Position numbers and translations under genes: made by a program
Notes under the pieces: model-generated
Databases searched by the model: none
Seen by the model: only the letters and a program-made list of their open reading frames with translations
Told to the model about the DNA's origin: nothing
Shown: piece after piece, positions 1-11,264 of the stretch
How the letters are laid out: each line of letters opens with the position of its first letter
Position numbering within the stretch: the stretch's first letter is position 1
Source of the DNA: Canna indica
Lineage: Eukaryota; Streptophyta; Magnoliopsida; Zingiberales; Cannaceae
NCBI GenBank assembly: GCA_034359265.1
Contig: CP136896.1
Location: 32,986,001-33,050,000 of the forward strand
Reading direction: 5' to 3'
DNA length: 64,000 nucleotides

Positions 1-1707
1 CAAAGAATCTGATGAAGTAAAAGCCACACAAAGCTACATTCATGGATGGATTAAACAATAGAATTAAAATATGCTGCCATAATAGGCATCTGAGTTTCCA
101 CTGATGACTGACTACATATAAACCAAAAAGAGCAACATCAGTTTTACATATGTATAATATGCATATGCATTCTTTGCAGTCATGTTAATGCTTTTTCCCT
201 TTGGTCAAGTGTCAAATGATATAACCACAATATTTGATCTGACATATGCAAAATTAAATGCTGCATAAACTTTAGTGTGAATATATATCATGGTTTGACA
301 GGTATATTTTCATGTTAGTTTGGATGGAGATATCAAAAGCCAAATAGTTTTTTTTGGATAATTGCTAACTTGCTAAAATATCAATGCCAGGCTGCTTGAT
401 GGTCCCTTATGCTAAATGCTACTCTTCCAGTCTTTCTCAAAACTGTTCACTCACTATGCCTAGTTATCAGTGCCATTTATTATGCATTTCTGTTCCTCTA
501 TCATGAATATTAGCCTTATATGTTACGAAAGAATGTAATACTATACTTTGGAAATTGGAATTACTTCTATATGCTTTAGTTGAAGGGTGTATGTATTGGC
601 ATGTTCTCTTCTTCACTCTTTATTCTTTCCATTTTATGGATTTTGGCGCAAGCATGATTGTTTTTGATATTTTGCTTTCCATTTGATAGCATAACTGCTA
701 ATGAAGTTGAAGAATTTTTATTTAGTGGTTGATTCATTATGACAATTTTTAGTTACTCTTTTGTAGCTTTAAGAAAGCCTTTACTGTTGATTATTACTAT
801 AATATAAGTTATAGTCAAATATGAGAAGATCAACTAGATGCTTTTCCTTATAGTTATAGATAATCTCCAGAAATGACTTCCTCTAAAAGGGTGTCCTAGT
901 GCACGAAGCAATTCCACTCTTGTGGGCTATACTGAAGGTATGTAGGCTGTTTTCATGACTCGAAGCCATGACTTCCAGTTCACAAGTGGGCTAACTTTAC
1001 CATTACACCATTGCCACCCTCTTTGCAGCAATGACTTCCTCTAATCTCTAAAATTGTATCAGCTTATGTTGTCCTATGCTAGTATGATCTCTTTCAAAAG
1101 AAATAGGATAATGTGATTACATATGGTGCAATATAGTCCTACAATCATTTACTTAGTAAGCCGTTTGGATCATATGCTCATGAACCTAAGTACCTAACAA
1201 TTAAGAACATCAGGAAATCTATTGGGTGAGTTGTGATACAACTATCAGATTGGACCTAGACCTAGTACTGGGCACAACAAGGGAACCTAATTTGAAAAGG
1301 GATGTTGATTGGTGAATGGGGCTGACACTACATCAGCTCTGTTGGTTGGGATTCACATGCTCGCAACTGGTCATGTCTGAGACGCACAATCTGATTAGTT
1401 ACACATCAAAACACTTTTGATGGTTTATGGGGCTGGATAGGGTGGATAGGTTTACTACTGCGCCTTGCTTAAGCTTTTTGTGCCACGTGGTAGCTCTGTT
1501 AAGTTATTTGGTTTAATATTCTTGATGATCTAGGTCACAACAAAATACTTTTTTTGTTTTCTCCTTTTAATTTTCACGAGGCATCTTTTGTTAAATTACC
1601 GATCCTATATCATTTTTGCTTGTACCATAAATTTATGTTCACCAAGTTGCAGTTTCTAGAGCTCCACTTGCATCTACTCCAATAAGCTCCATACGTGGTT
1701 ATGAAAC
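1..1707. other. AT-rich non-coding flank (upstream or intronic to the BIG1-like gene)
   Basis: No long open frame and no recognisable ARF-GEF exon was found here. The stretch is AT-rich, intron-like or intergenic plant DNA. It ends at the left target duplication (GAAAC, 1703-1707) of the gypsy element. I looked for the exons that should precede the first recognised BIG1-like exon (DCB domain and start of HUS) and did not find them, though a very short exon could be missed by eye. Confidence 0.6.
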
Positions 1708-2000
1708 TGTTACGTCCGCGCGTATAGGCCCTCGTTTGAGGATGATTTAGAGAGAGAGAGAGAGAGAGAGAGAATGTTTTCTGAAGAGAATTAAATGCAT
1801 GATGTTTCCCCATATCTCATACTTCCCAAGCACTTTAATGATTGAAGTGTTTGGTTTGGTTTTTGCCTTTTCTTTGATAGTAGAGTCCCCAACAAGGTGC
1901 ATCTAATGAGTGGTTGGTTTGACTTGCTGATGTGGCTGAGAAAGGTTGACTTGATGATGATGTGGTTGGGGTATGCGGTTGACCAGTTGCATCTCTATCA
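1708..2000 (-). repeat. 3' LTR of the gypsy element
   Basis: The segment runs from TGTTACGTCC at 1708 to TCTCTATCA at 2000. Its outer part matches 7352-7395 and its inner part matches 10060-10285, which are the two pieces of the other LTR. It contains a (GA)n tract at about 1750-1774. Relative to the other LTR it lacks roughly 200 bp next to the GA tract, so it is an internally deleted copy. A purine-rich tract (minus strand AAGAGGGAGGAAT) abuts it at 2001-2013, in the place of a polypurine tract. Confidence 0.8.
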
Positions 2001-2665
2001 ATTCCTCCCTCTTGAGAATCCTGCTTGTCCTCAAGCAGGAAGTGAGGAAAAGAAAAGTTTGCTGGAAAGGAGCTGCTTCCCAAGTGGCCTCTTAAGAAAG
2101 TAGACCCTTCCAATGAACCAAGTATTGTTTGGTGCCCTCTGATGTGCGTGAGGAGAGGATGGCGTATGGCTCAAGCAGTTCTAAATTTTGATGGGAAGGG
2201 GGCAGGATTGGTGGCGAAAGAGGGGGAGAACCATGGTACCTTTTAAGTAGTGAGACATGGAATACATTGTGAATTTTCACTTCTTTCGGAAGTTCCAGAT
2301 CATAGGTGACTGTCCTGACTTTGCATATGATGCGAAACGGATCGTAGAACCTCGGAGAGATTTTTTGGGAAGTTCTTTTGGCGAGGGAGAGTTGGTGGTA
2401 ATGGTGTAGCTTGAGAAGTACCCAATCATTGATGCTGAAGTGAAGGTCGCGGTGGTGACGATCATATTGCTGCTTCATGAAGTTTTGGGATTGAAATAGG
2501 TGGCTGCAGATGAGGTGGAGCTGCTGGTCAAGAATAGACCTAAGATGAGCTGTCCCGGCTGAGTAGGGGATGAGATAGGGCAGATGTCGTCCATAAACGA
2601 CTTCAAATGGAGAGCAGCGAAGGGTGGAGTGGTGCACTATATTGTAGCAATATTCAGCCCACGGT

Positions 2666-3308
2666 CATGGTTTAAAATACCGTACCGCCCAATATTTACC
2701 GGTTTTTTGAAAAACCGGTATACGAGATACCCGGTACAGGGCTGTACCAGGTGTCTCGGTAAATACCGCCCGGTATGGGCGTTATTTATCAAATACCGTC
2801 CATACCGGGCGGTATTTGATGTCATACCGGGCGATACCGCCCGGTATGACCCAACAGCTATATTATATAGCCGTTGCTGCAGTGACTAGTGCCTTGGTAT
2901 CTAGTACTAACCTACTCAACTGATGATACATAGACTAGTTCTTGATGGGTATGTGGTATAATGGATACCAAGGCATGATGACATTAGATCATTTCCAGAT
3001 ATAAGCATTGGAGACTTACGGTGTCGACCTTAGTCGTGTATGTCCCTAAGAGAGTACGACAGACGTCATTCGTCCGCATTTTAAACATTGCATTCATGTA
3101 TTTAACATTTTAATCTTAAATTTAAGTATTTCTTGATCAATTATGTATTATTGGAGTTATTTTTAATGGCAAAAACAATTTTTTTTCCCACTGTTGGTAT
3201 GCCTTTCTCGTATCGGCCCGTACCGTGTGTCGGTGCAGTATGGTTCCGTTACATACCGGTACCGGTCACTGACCGAGATCGGTACCTGTACCAGTATTTT
3301 AAACCATG
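2666..3308. mobile_element. MITE of the CATGGTTTAAAATACCG family, copy 1
   Basis: The ends are inverted repeats: CATGGTTTAAAATACCG on the left, and GTATTTTAAACCATG on the right. They are flanked by the 8-mers CCCACGGT (2658-2665) and CCCATGGT (3309-3316), which match at 7 of 8. The interior is rich in CCGGTAT and its complement and has no transposase. A second copy with the same ends lies at 15409-15821. An 8-bp duplication fits the hAT superfamily, but the terminal sequence is not a typical hAT end, so the superfamily is open. It interrupts the integrase of the gypsy element. Confidence 0.85.
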
Positions 3309-3375
3309 CCCATGGTAGCCATTTGTACCAAAGTTTGGGCCGGTCACCTGTGAAGCAATTGAGGTACATTTCAAG

Positions 3376-3803
3376 TAGGGGTGGCAGAAATAGGCACGAC
3401 GCGATAGCATGACACGGCACGGCACGACTGTCGGCCGGGCCAGAAAATTCAGCATGATAAGTTTATCGGGCCGGGCCAGCCTGTTTGGCCCGCTAAGTAT
3501 TAAAAGAAATTAATTTCTAGTATGGTTTAGTGCTTGTTTAGTGCTTCAAAATTGCAACTGAAGTTAATCCATGGAGCTTTTCATGTGAAATGCCATATTT
3601 GATGCTTTTTTAGTCTCTTAAACATTTTAAATTATTTTTTTACAAGTTTTTAGCTGATAAACGGGCTCGCGGGCCGTGCCGTGTGGCCCGCAAAATATTG
3701 CGGGCCGTGCTGGGCCAGGAATTTCCGGCCCACGGAGTTAGCGAGCCGGGTCGGGCCGGCACGCTACCTTATTGTGCCGGGTTGGCCCGTTTTGCCACCT
3801 CTA
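3376..3803. mobile_element. hAT-type MITE (TAGGGGTGGCA ends)
   Basis: The element starts TAGGGGTGGCAGAAA and ends TTTTGCCACCTCTA, a common hAT MITE terminus. It is flanked by perfect 8-bp duplications ATTTCAAG (3368-3375 and 3804-3811). Subterminal regions are GC-rich (CGGGCCGGGCC-like) and the core is AT-rich, with no open frame of interest. It sits 67 bp from the preceding MITE, inside the same integrase coding region. Confidence 0.9.
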
Positions 3804-6800
3804 ATTTCAAGGCTCCGTTTGACCACCTCTGTTTGACCATCGGCTTGAGGATGATATGTTGACGTAAAGTTGAGGCGTGTGCCACAAAGGGAGTTCTCGC
3901 CAAAATTTGCTAGTAAAAGTGGCGTCCTGGTCGGAGATGATTGATTTAGGGAGGCCATGGAGGCGGACGATGTGGTCGAAGAAAAGACGAGCCACATGTA
4001 GTAGTGAAGGGATGGGTGAGAGCAATAAAGTGACCTGATTTGGAGAGGCGGTCGACAATGATGGTTTTGTCATTTGATGGTGGCAGATCTTCAGCGAAGT
4101 CCATGGAGTGATCGGCCTAGACTTGTTGCGGCACCGATAATGGTTGAAGAAGACCTGCTGGTTGTAGAGTGTGCGTTTTATTTTTTTTTGACAAGTGGTG
4201 CATACTTGAACAAATGCACGTACGTCATGTCGCATGTTAGCCCAAAAGAATTCCGTTTTGAGGCGTTGGAGTGTTCGTTGGTAGCCTTCGTGTGTGGTCT
4301 CATGAAAAACTTGCAGAATTTGGTGCCGGAGAGGCGAGTTTGGGGGGATAAACATGCAGTTTTTGAAGTAGATGAGGCCATCCTGGACTGCCCAAAGAGA
4401 AGGTTGCGGCATGCTGAGGATGTTTGTCAGGAGTTGATGTAGGCCGTTGTAGTTTCGTAGTTCTTTGATTTGAGAGAGAAAAGAAGGTTGAGGCACTGAG
4501 AGAGCTAAGAGTGGACCTCCTGATTGGGAGCGACGAGAGAGTGCATCTGCAGCAGCATTGGATTTGCCCGCCTTGTATTGAATGCTGAAATCAAACGGAA
4601 GGAGTTTAGAAACCCAGCGATGTTGTGGATTGGTGGTAAGTCGCTGTTCAAGCAAATATATAAGGCTGTAGTGATCTGTGCGAATGATAAAAGGTCTGCC
4701 CCAAAGATAGGAAGACCAATGCTTGATTGGTTTAGCGAGGCCGATCAGCTCTTTCTCGTAGGCCGCAAGCTGTTGCATTTTTGAAGGAAACATACGGCTG
4801 AAATTGGCGATCAGGTGGTTGTTTTGGTGGAGGACAACACCTCTACCTTGGCTGGAAGCATCACATTCAATGATGAAAGGCTTGGAGAAGTCTCGTAGGG
4901 CTCCGCAGTTTTGAGCAAGTTGAAAGAGGAGAGAGCAACGTCCGTCCAATTAAAACTGTTTTTCCGCAGCATGTTGGTGAGAGGGGCAGCAATCCGTAGT
5001 TCCGGATGAACTTCCGGTAGTAGCCGGTGAGGCCAAGGAAGCTCCGCAGTTCTGTTGGGGAAGAGGGTTGCAACCTTGAGGGGACGACGGTGACCTTGTC
5101 TGGATGGGTGCTTACTCCTTGATGGGAAATGACATGGCCCAAGTAGGAGACATAAGGTAAGGTGAAGGAACACTTGGCATCTTTCAGAAAGAGATGATGT
5201 TTGCGCAATGTGGCGAACATATTGCCAAATGTTGGAGGTGTGCCTTCATGGAAGTGTTGTACACCAAAATATCATCAAAGAAAACAAGTACAAATTTCCG
5301 AAACATGGGGCTGAATACCTCGTTCATGAGTGATTGGAAGGTTGATGGTGCATTGGCGAGGCCGAATAGCATGACTAGGAACTCAAAATGCTCATGATGG
5401 GTGCCGAAGGCTGTCTTCTTGATGTCTTGAGTGTGCATGCAAATTTGATGATAACCCGAGCGGAGGTTGAGTTTTGAGAATTTTGATATGGGAAATAGGA
5501 TATTTGTCTTTGAAGGTACCGCATTTAGTGCCCGATAGTCGACACAAAAACGCCAAGTCTCATCCTTTTTTTTTTGACAAGAAGCACATGAGTTGAAAAT
5601 AGAGATTGACTAAGGCGAATGATACCTTTTTGCAACATCTCCGTACATTGACGCTCCAGCTCATCTTTTTGGTGATAGGGGTATCGATATGGTCGAACGG
5701 AGATCGGGGCTGTGTTGGGCAGCAATCGGATGCGATGGTCGACTGGACAGAGAGGCGGTAGACCATGAGGCTTTAGGAAGATATCTGTTGTAGGTCTGAT
5801 TGATGAACTAGGGCAACAGTAAGAAGTGATGATTTGGAGTTTTGGTCACGGTGTAGCCCGTTTAAGAGGACTTTGCGGTGCTGCTGGAAGAAGGAGATTG
5901 TAAGCTGCGCAAAATCCCAGACGATGGGGCCCAAGGTGCGGAGCCATTGGACACCGAGAATGGCGTCAAAGTCGCTTAATGGAAGAATCAGCCATAATGA
6001 CTTCGGTGTCGATTTGCATCTTGACAGTGCTGCACTGCGCTGCACTGGCCGGTGCTGCGAAGACGATCACCATTAGCAACGACCACTGTAAGGCCGCTAC
6101 AAGGAGTGATAGGAAGTTGCAATCGATCGACGACGGAAGCGGAGATGAAGTTGTGGGTGCTTCCTGAATCCAGCAGGATGCGAACAGGAAGGCCGTCCAC
6201 TGTGCCAGCAAGATGCATAGTGCGGGGGTTGGGGGTGCGAGATGGTCGGCGGGTCGGTATCATTTGCGGTGATCGTTGGCCTCTTCTGGTGCGTTGGGGG
6301 CCTCATCTGGTGTCACCTCTAAGATATAAAGGTGGCTGCATATGTGTTCGGGTGACCAAAGCTCGTCGTAGTGGAAACAGAGCTCGACTGCTTGTCTAGA
6401 TGCTGTTTATGGTTGGACAGCTGACAACCAGTTGGTTGGCGGTTATCGACAGAAACGCCTGGGGATGTATGGTTGCTAGATTTGGCTGTTGGAAGTGATA
6501 GACGACCGAGAGGAAGGGGCGGGTGGTGTGCACGAGCGGGGAATGCGGCCGGGTGTGAAGTGCGAGCAATGGATGCCCGATCCGGTTCTTGGTTCCAAGC
6601 TGCCTGTTCGTAAAGACAAGCAAGTTTCATGGCCTCGGAGAGGTCCATGGGGTTCAAGGTGGAGACTATTACCCTTAGAGTCCGCGGAGGAACAATTCCA
6701 CCTCCCGAGTTGGTGTGAGCGCGCCGACACGGGAGAGGAGCATTTGAAATTGTGGTTAATAGGCGTTGATAGATCTATTTTGATGGAGGTTGGCGAGCTC

Positions 6801-7351
6801 CCCAAGTTTGTTTCCTTGATTGGGTGCCCCAAACCTTATATGGCAGTGTTCTTGGAAGTCAAGCTATGTGATGCAAGGGAAGTCGGTCATGAGTTTGAGT
6901 ACCCAAAATTGGGTGTTCTCCATCATGTGGTAGGCCGCAATATCCACCTTTGAGTCGTCACGAATTCGATTGAGGCCAAATAAATGCTCACAACCAGCTA
7001 GCCAAGGTAGAGGGTCCTCGGAGCCGTCGTAGCATGGAAAATCAAAGCGAAGATTGCGGTGTTGAATCACACTTCTGCCACTAGTATCTCCCAATTGATT
7101 GTTCATCACGGGGTTGTTGGGATGTTGTCCGAGAAGGCTGTTGCCTTCGGGTGCAGTAGAGGGACCTTCTCTTGGTGGTAGATTGTGGGTGTTGCCTCCT
7201 TCGTTGCTTGGAAAGGATCGCAATGCCTCGACTTCTTTTGAGAGTGTTGCGATTTGTAGCATCATTTTCTCCCGTTCAGCTTCCTGACGTGCTTCCAGTC
7301 GTGCTTGTGATTCAGTCACACCCTCAAGGATTTCCAGCACTTGACTTTAGA

Positions 7352-7615
7352 AGTTCTCCCGCGTGTATAGGCCCTCGTTTGAGGACGATTTGAAGGGGGT
7401 AGGATCACCTATTCTGTTGATTCCAGAATGGGTGGAGGGGAAAGAGGTGTGTGTGTGGGTGTGTGTGTGTGTGTGAGAGAGAGAGATTTGATAGATCAAA
7501 TTCAACTTGCCATTTCATTCTTTTCTATAGGTATTTATAGGGCACAATAGTGTCATAATTCCAGCCAACTAAGTGCTTGGAATTTGTTACATGGGTAATA
7601 AAAGAGAGTTAAATG
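7352..7615 (-). repeat. 5' LTR of the gypsy element, inner piece
   Basis: This piece begins with the same GTATAGGCCCTCGTTTGAGG block as the other LTR at 1722 and carries a (GT)n/(GA)n microsatellite at about 7449-7488. It stops at 7615, where a hAT-like element is inserted. The LTR resumes at 10047. The expected terminal TG is not conserved on this side. Confidence 0.75.
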
Positions 7616-7814
7616 CAAAGGCAGACACAAAACTTTAACCGAGGGGGTCCCGATTTAAAATATAAAAAAAATCTAATATATATTCTTTTAACTGTTCAAC
7701 TTTAAATTTTTAATTAAAAACACAACTTATAACAAGAAAAAATTCTTTATCTATGTCCATATTTTGAAAATATTGCTAAGGTTGCACTGTTAAAGAGAAT
7801 TCTTTCATATGGGT

Positions 7815-8215
7815 GTAACCGAGCCCACCCGAGTTGAGCTTGCTTGTGCTCGAGCTCGGCTCGTTTAAGAAATGTTGAGCTCGAGCTCGAGTTATACTCG
7901 ACCTCGACTCGTTTAAGAAATGTTGAGCTCGAGCTTCGATCTCTAAGCTTGAGCGCGAGTTATACTCGACCTCGAGCTCGGCTCGGTTAAGAAATGTTGA
8001 GCTTGACCTCGATCGAGCTCGATTGAGCTTTAATGTCTAGGCTCGAGCTCGGCTCGAGTTATACTCGAGCAACTCGAGCTCATCTTGTTTGGCTCATTTA
8101 TTTTTCTCGAGCTTGACCGAGCTCGTTCACGAGCTCAATTAAGCTCGGCTCGAGATCAAGTTGAGGTGAGCTCGAATTCTATCGAGCTTAATTGAGCTCG
8201 TGAACAAGCTCGATT
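7815..8215. repeat. GAGCTCGAG-rich low-complexity block
   Basis: The sequence is saturated with overlapping GAGCTCG/CTCGAGC words on both strands, plus repeats of GTTTAAGAAATGTTGAGC. The left edge (GGGTGTAACCGAGCCC) resembles the end of a hAT MITE, but I see no matching right end or duplication. No protein is encoded. Confidence 0.6.
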
Positions 8216-8572
8216 AAGCCTCATCTACAAAAGTTCGTACAACTTAATAATATAAGTATAGATGATAGCATACAAGATATATAGGAATGAAATCAAAACA
8301 AGAGCTTTAGAGGTAAAAAATAATGAAGAAAATTTGAACTTTGTATAAAAATTAATGGAGAAAATTTGGATTAAGTTGAAAATGATAGAGAAGGATTATA
8401 AGTTTTTTTAATAAAAAAATTAACTTTATATTCCGCCATTATGAAATAAAGTAAATAATTCACGTAAAAAACTAGTGATGAGATATGAATAGATTTGTTA
8501 AAGTATTTGAACTTGATAATATATATCCAATTTAGTCATATATCTTTTTGAAAAATACCAAAAGTATTTAAA

Positions 8573-9970
8573 GGAAAAGGTACAAAAATGCTTCTAACGT
8601 TTTCTCACAGGTACTAAAATGCCCCTAAGGTTTTTTTTGGATCAAAAATACCCCTTATGTTATGGAATTGTGTACAAAAATGACCCTGTAGGTAAACAAC
8701 GTTGATGAAGGGATAACAGAGCTGACATAACTAATGATGACTGAGACTGATGACGTGGACACATGGCGCGCATGCAGATCAATAAAATGTCCCTCTATTT
8801 TTTGATTCCAATTTCGATTTCGGTCAACTTCGTTATCCCTCCATTAATGTCATTATCCCTCCATTTAGAAAAATCGAATTTTTCAGTTAACCGATCCGAC
8901 GGTTTCAGTTTCAATTTTTATTTTCTAAATTTTTGGTTTTTGGTTTCAATTTCCGTTTCAGTTTCGATCAGCTTCGTTATCCCTCCATTGGGTTTTTGTA
9001 AATGGAGGGATAACGACGCTAATGGATGGATAATGAAGCTGATCGAAACCCAAACCCAAATCGAAACCAAAAACCGAAAATTTAGAATATAAAAATTGAA
9101 ATCGGAAATGTCGGATTGATTAACTGAAAAATTCGGTTTTTGTAAATGGAGGGATAACGAAGTTGACCAAAAATGAAGGGGCATTTTAGTACCCGTGAGA
9201 AAACGTTAGGGACATTTTAATACCCGTGAGAAAACGTTAGGGGCATTTTAGTACATGCGAAAAACTTTCTTGGTCTGCATGTGCGCCACGTGTCCATGTC
9301 ATCAGTCATAGTCATTAGCCACGTCAGCTCTGTTATCCTTCCATTAACGTCGTTTACCTATAGGATCATTTTTGTATCCAATTCTATAACTTAAGTAGGG
9401 GTGACAACGAATTGGATATGGTTCGATTACCGCATTATCCGTATCCACACCGCACCCCATATCCGTACATCCGTATCCGTATCGTATCCGCTATGGATAT
9501 GAATATGAATATCCATATCCACACCGCTTCAAATGCGGATATTCACACCGAATTTAATAAAAAATATTAAAATATTATATTTAATTAAAAAATCAATAAA
9601 TTATCCATTCATTGATCCATAGTTTAATATATACTTGACATGAAATTACCATATAGCCCTCATATATGTTAATAACTTATATGGGCAAAATAGTAATTCA
9701 AAGACACAAATAGGTGGCATGGATACGGTGTGGATCCACAATCATATCCGTATCCGCACCGTATTCGCGCGGATATAAATTTTCTAGATCCGTATCCATA
9801 TCCGTTTTTACTTGCGGATATGGATCAGATACGATGCAGATGCGGTTTTTAGTTAGCGAATGCGGATAAAATTGCCACCCTTAAACGTAAGGGGTATTTT
9901 TGATAAAAAAAACCTTCAGGACATTTTAGTACTCGTGAGAAAACGTTAGAGAAATTTTTGTACCTTTTCC
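8573..9970. mobile_element. Large fold-back element with ~420-bp inverted arms
   Basis: The left arm from 8573 (GGAAAAGGTACAAAAATG) is the reverse complement of the right arm ending at 9970 (TTTTTGTACCTTTTCC). Pairing continues block by block to a centre near 8995-9000, once the MITE at 9396-9883 is ignored. Blocks such as GGAGGGATAACG and ACGTTAGGGGCATTTTAGTA occur in both arms, and the last block is repeated three times at about 9170-9260. The two mirrored open frames here are by-products of the palindrome. A shared TATTTAA flank is the only hint of a target duplication. Long arms suggest a Mutator-like or fold-back class. Confidence 0.75.
9396..9883. mobile_element. hAT-type MITE (TAGGGGTGACAA ends)
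   Basis: It starts TAGGGGTGACAACGAATTGG and ends AATTGCCACCCTTA, with the flanking 8-mers AACTTAAG (9388-9395) and AACGTAAG (9884-9891) matching at 7 of 8. The interior is rich in ATCCGTATCC and related words. It lies in the right arm of the fold-back, so it inserted after that element. Confidence 0.85.
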
Positions 9971-10046
9971 CTATATTTAATATTTTTTTTTGAAAAATTT
10001 TAGGGGGGCCAATGCCCCCCTTGGCCCTAGTGTGGGTTTGCCAATG

Positions 10047-10285
10047 GTTAAATAGATGATGTTTTCCAAAGAGAATTAATTGCATGATATTTCCCCACAT
10101 CTCATACTTCCCAAGCACTTTAATGGTTGAAGTGTTTGGTTTGGTTTTTGCCTCTTCTTTGATAGTAGAGTCCTCAGCGAGGTGCATCTAATGAGTGGTT
10201 GGTTTGATTTGCTGATGTGGCTGAGAAAGGTTGACTTGATGATGATGTGGCTGGGGTATACGGTTGACCAGTTGCATCTCTTTCA
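10047..10285 (-). repeat. 5' LTR of the gypsy element, outer piece
   Basis: This is the continuation of the LTR after the hAT-like insertion. It matches 1776-2000 with few differences and ends CATCTCTTTCA at 10285, followed by CAAAC, the right target-site copy. Confidence 0.8.
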
Positions 10286-10508
10286 CAAACCAAATCAAGT
10301 GTTATGATGGTATATTATCATAGCTTGACAATGTTTTAAACCCAGCTCGGACCTTAACCCAGATTGGCCATCGGGTTAAGGGTCTAACTTGTCAATCCGA
10401 TGATATCATAAATATGATTTATGAAAATATAATGTATAAAGTTATATAAATTAACATTTAAGTTAACAATCATGTATATTAATTATATTATATATAATAA
10501 TATTACAT

Positions 10509-10512
<4 letters not shown>

Positions 10513-10543
<31 letters not shown>

Positions 10544-10768
10544 AGTGAAATTACACTGACCTACCATCTATTTGTAATTTTATCTTATAATCCTCTTGAG
10601 TTTTGTAAAAGATTACACAAACCTCCCATATTACGAAATAAGATTACACAAACTTTCCCCGAGTTTTGTAAAATATTACACAAATCTCCCTTAAAAAAAT
10701 TACTCAAAGATTACTCAGGGGTCAGTGTAATTTCACTAAACCTCAGGGGAGGTCACTGTAAGTTACCC
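10513..10768. mobile_element. Mutator-like MITE
   Basis: Inverted ends of about 50 bp begin GGGTAAATTACACTGACC and end in the reverse complement. They are flanked by perfect 9-bp duplications TACATATTA (10504-10512 and 10769-10777). A 9-bp duplication is the hallmark of the Mutator superfamily. The interior repeats ATTACACAAACYTCCC words and is non-coding. Confidence 0.85.
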
Positions 10769-10777
10769 TACATATTA

Positions 10778-11055
10778 TATATTATATATAATAATATTAC
10801 ATATTATATATTATAACATGTATATATTAGTGATAATCTTGTAAAGTAAATTACGTAGATTTATTATATGAGATACACATATAATAGTGATAATAAAATT
10901 ATACAATTAAATTAGATGATTTAAAGATCATGCTAATAATATTTTATAATTGATATATTAAATACATATATTACTTTTAGGATTTATATTAGTAAGTCAA
11001 TAATATATAAGTTTAAACATAAATGAATTTGTCTTAGTAAGTTAATAATAATTAA
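10778..11055. other. AT-rich non-coding spacer
   Basis: Very AT-rich DNA with many ATATTATA words and no open frame or recognisable element. It separates the Mutator-like MITE from the SINE-like sequence. Confidence 0.6.
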
Positions 11056-11059
11056 GTTA

Positions 11060-11165
11060 AAACATAATACCAAGGTGGTAAGGTAGCTTGGTGTTAGAGA
11101 TAATGACTAAGGGGTCTTGGGTTTAAATCTTGGTAGAGTATACTTTTAACATAAGATACTAAACT
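11060..11165 (+). repeat. Possible tRNA-derived SINE head
   Basis: The phrase GGTAGCTTGGTGTTAGAG resembles an RNA polymerase III A box. The phrase GGGTTTAAATCTTGG, about 40 bp on, resembles a B box (GGTTCRANYCC). The arrangement is that of a tRNA-derived SINE head. I see no clear tail or target duplication, and it runs into the LINE-related sequence, so the call is tentative. It is not a functional tRNA gene. Confidence 0.35.
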
Positions 11166-11264
11166 AAGAAAATTGGAGTCATTGCGATTTGATTGGGTTT
11201 CTGATCGGGTCCAATTCCTTTTTTTGGCATAAGCAAGTGGAATATGTGAGCGTGTGCGAGCATA

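Larger units (their letters stand above)
2092..7351 (-). pseudogene. gypsy gag-pol polyprotein remnant with chromodomain
   Basis: Several frames in the right order make up a broken gag-pol. Gag remnants lie at 7340-6864 and 6657-6319. A retropepsin with the DSGSTHNFI active-site motif lies near 6170. Reverse transcriptase spans about 5725-4870, with the catalytic FFDDILVY motif near 5275. RNase H begins near 4890 (ECDASSQG). Integrase has a zinc-binding region (H...CTTCQ) near 4200 and a core-domain segment near 3890 that reads SDQDATF. The integrase resumes after two MITEs at 2657 and ends in a chromodomain-like tail (YLVHWKG, then EATWE beyond a TAA stop near 2090). A chromodomain after integrase marks the chromovirus branch, where it is thought to guide integration to chromatin. 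Multiple frame changes show it is non-functional. Confidence 0.85.
7616..10046. mobile_element. Non-autonomous hAT-like element inserted in the gypsy LTR
   Basis: The left end CAAAGGCAGACACAAA pairs with the right end GTGGGTTTGCCAATG as imperfect terminal inverted repeats. The flanking 8-mers GTTAAATG (7608-7615) and GTTAAATA (10047-10054) match at 7 of 8. Without the insert the LTR reads continuously and matches the other copy near 1775-1800. Inside are a stretch that resembles GGGGGTCCC/GGGGGGCC-ended plant elements, a CTCGAG-rich block (7815-8215) and a large fold-back element. There is no transposase. Confidence 0.75.
1708..10285 (-). mobile_element. Ty3/gypsy chromovirus-type LTR retrotransposon, degenerate, with nested insertions
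   Basis: Read on the minus strand, this element has a 5' LTR (10285 down to about 7352, interrupted), gag, protease, reverse transcriptase, RNase H, integrase, a chromodomain-like tail, a polypurine tract next to 2000 and a 3' LTR (2000-1708). The outer ends are TG...CA. The flanking 5-mers GAAAC (1703-1707) and CAAAC (10286-10290) match at 4 of 5 bases, as expected of an old target duplication. The pol order PR-RT-RH-INT is that of Ty3/gypsy. No primer-binding site follows the 5' LTR, so the leader seems deleted. Stops and frameshifts in pol, two MITEs in the integrase and a hAT-like insertion in the 5' LTR make it immobile on its own. Confidence 0.9.

Noticed and set aside
6052..6953. Long + strand open frames opposite the gypsy gag and protease region
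   Set aside because: They are antisense shadows of the minus-strand retroelement reading frames.
8763..9184. Two mirrored open frames on opposite strands with Ser/Leu-rich peptides
   Set aside because: They are the two arms of the fold-back element read in each direction, with no protein family resemblance.
11060..11165. tRNA gene
   Set aside because: The A-box and B-box-like words are degenerate and no cloverleaf can be drawn by eye; at best it is a SINE head.
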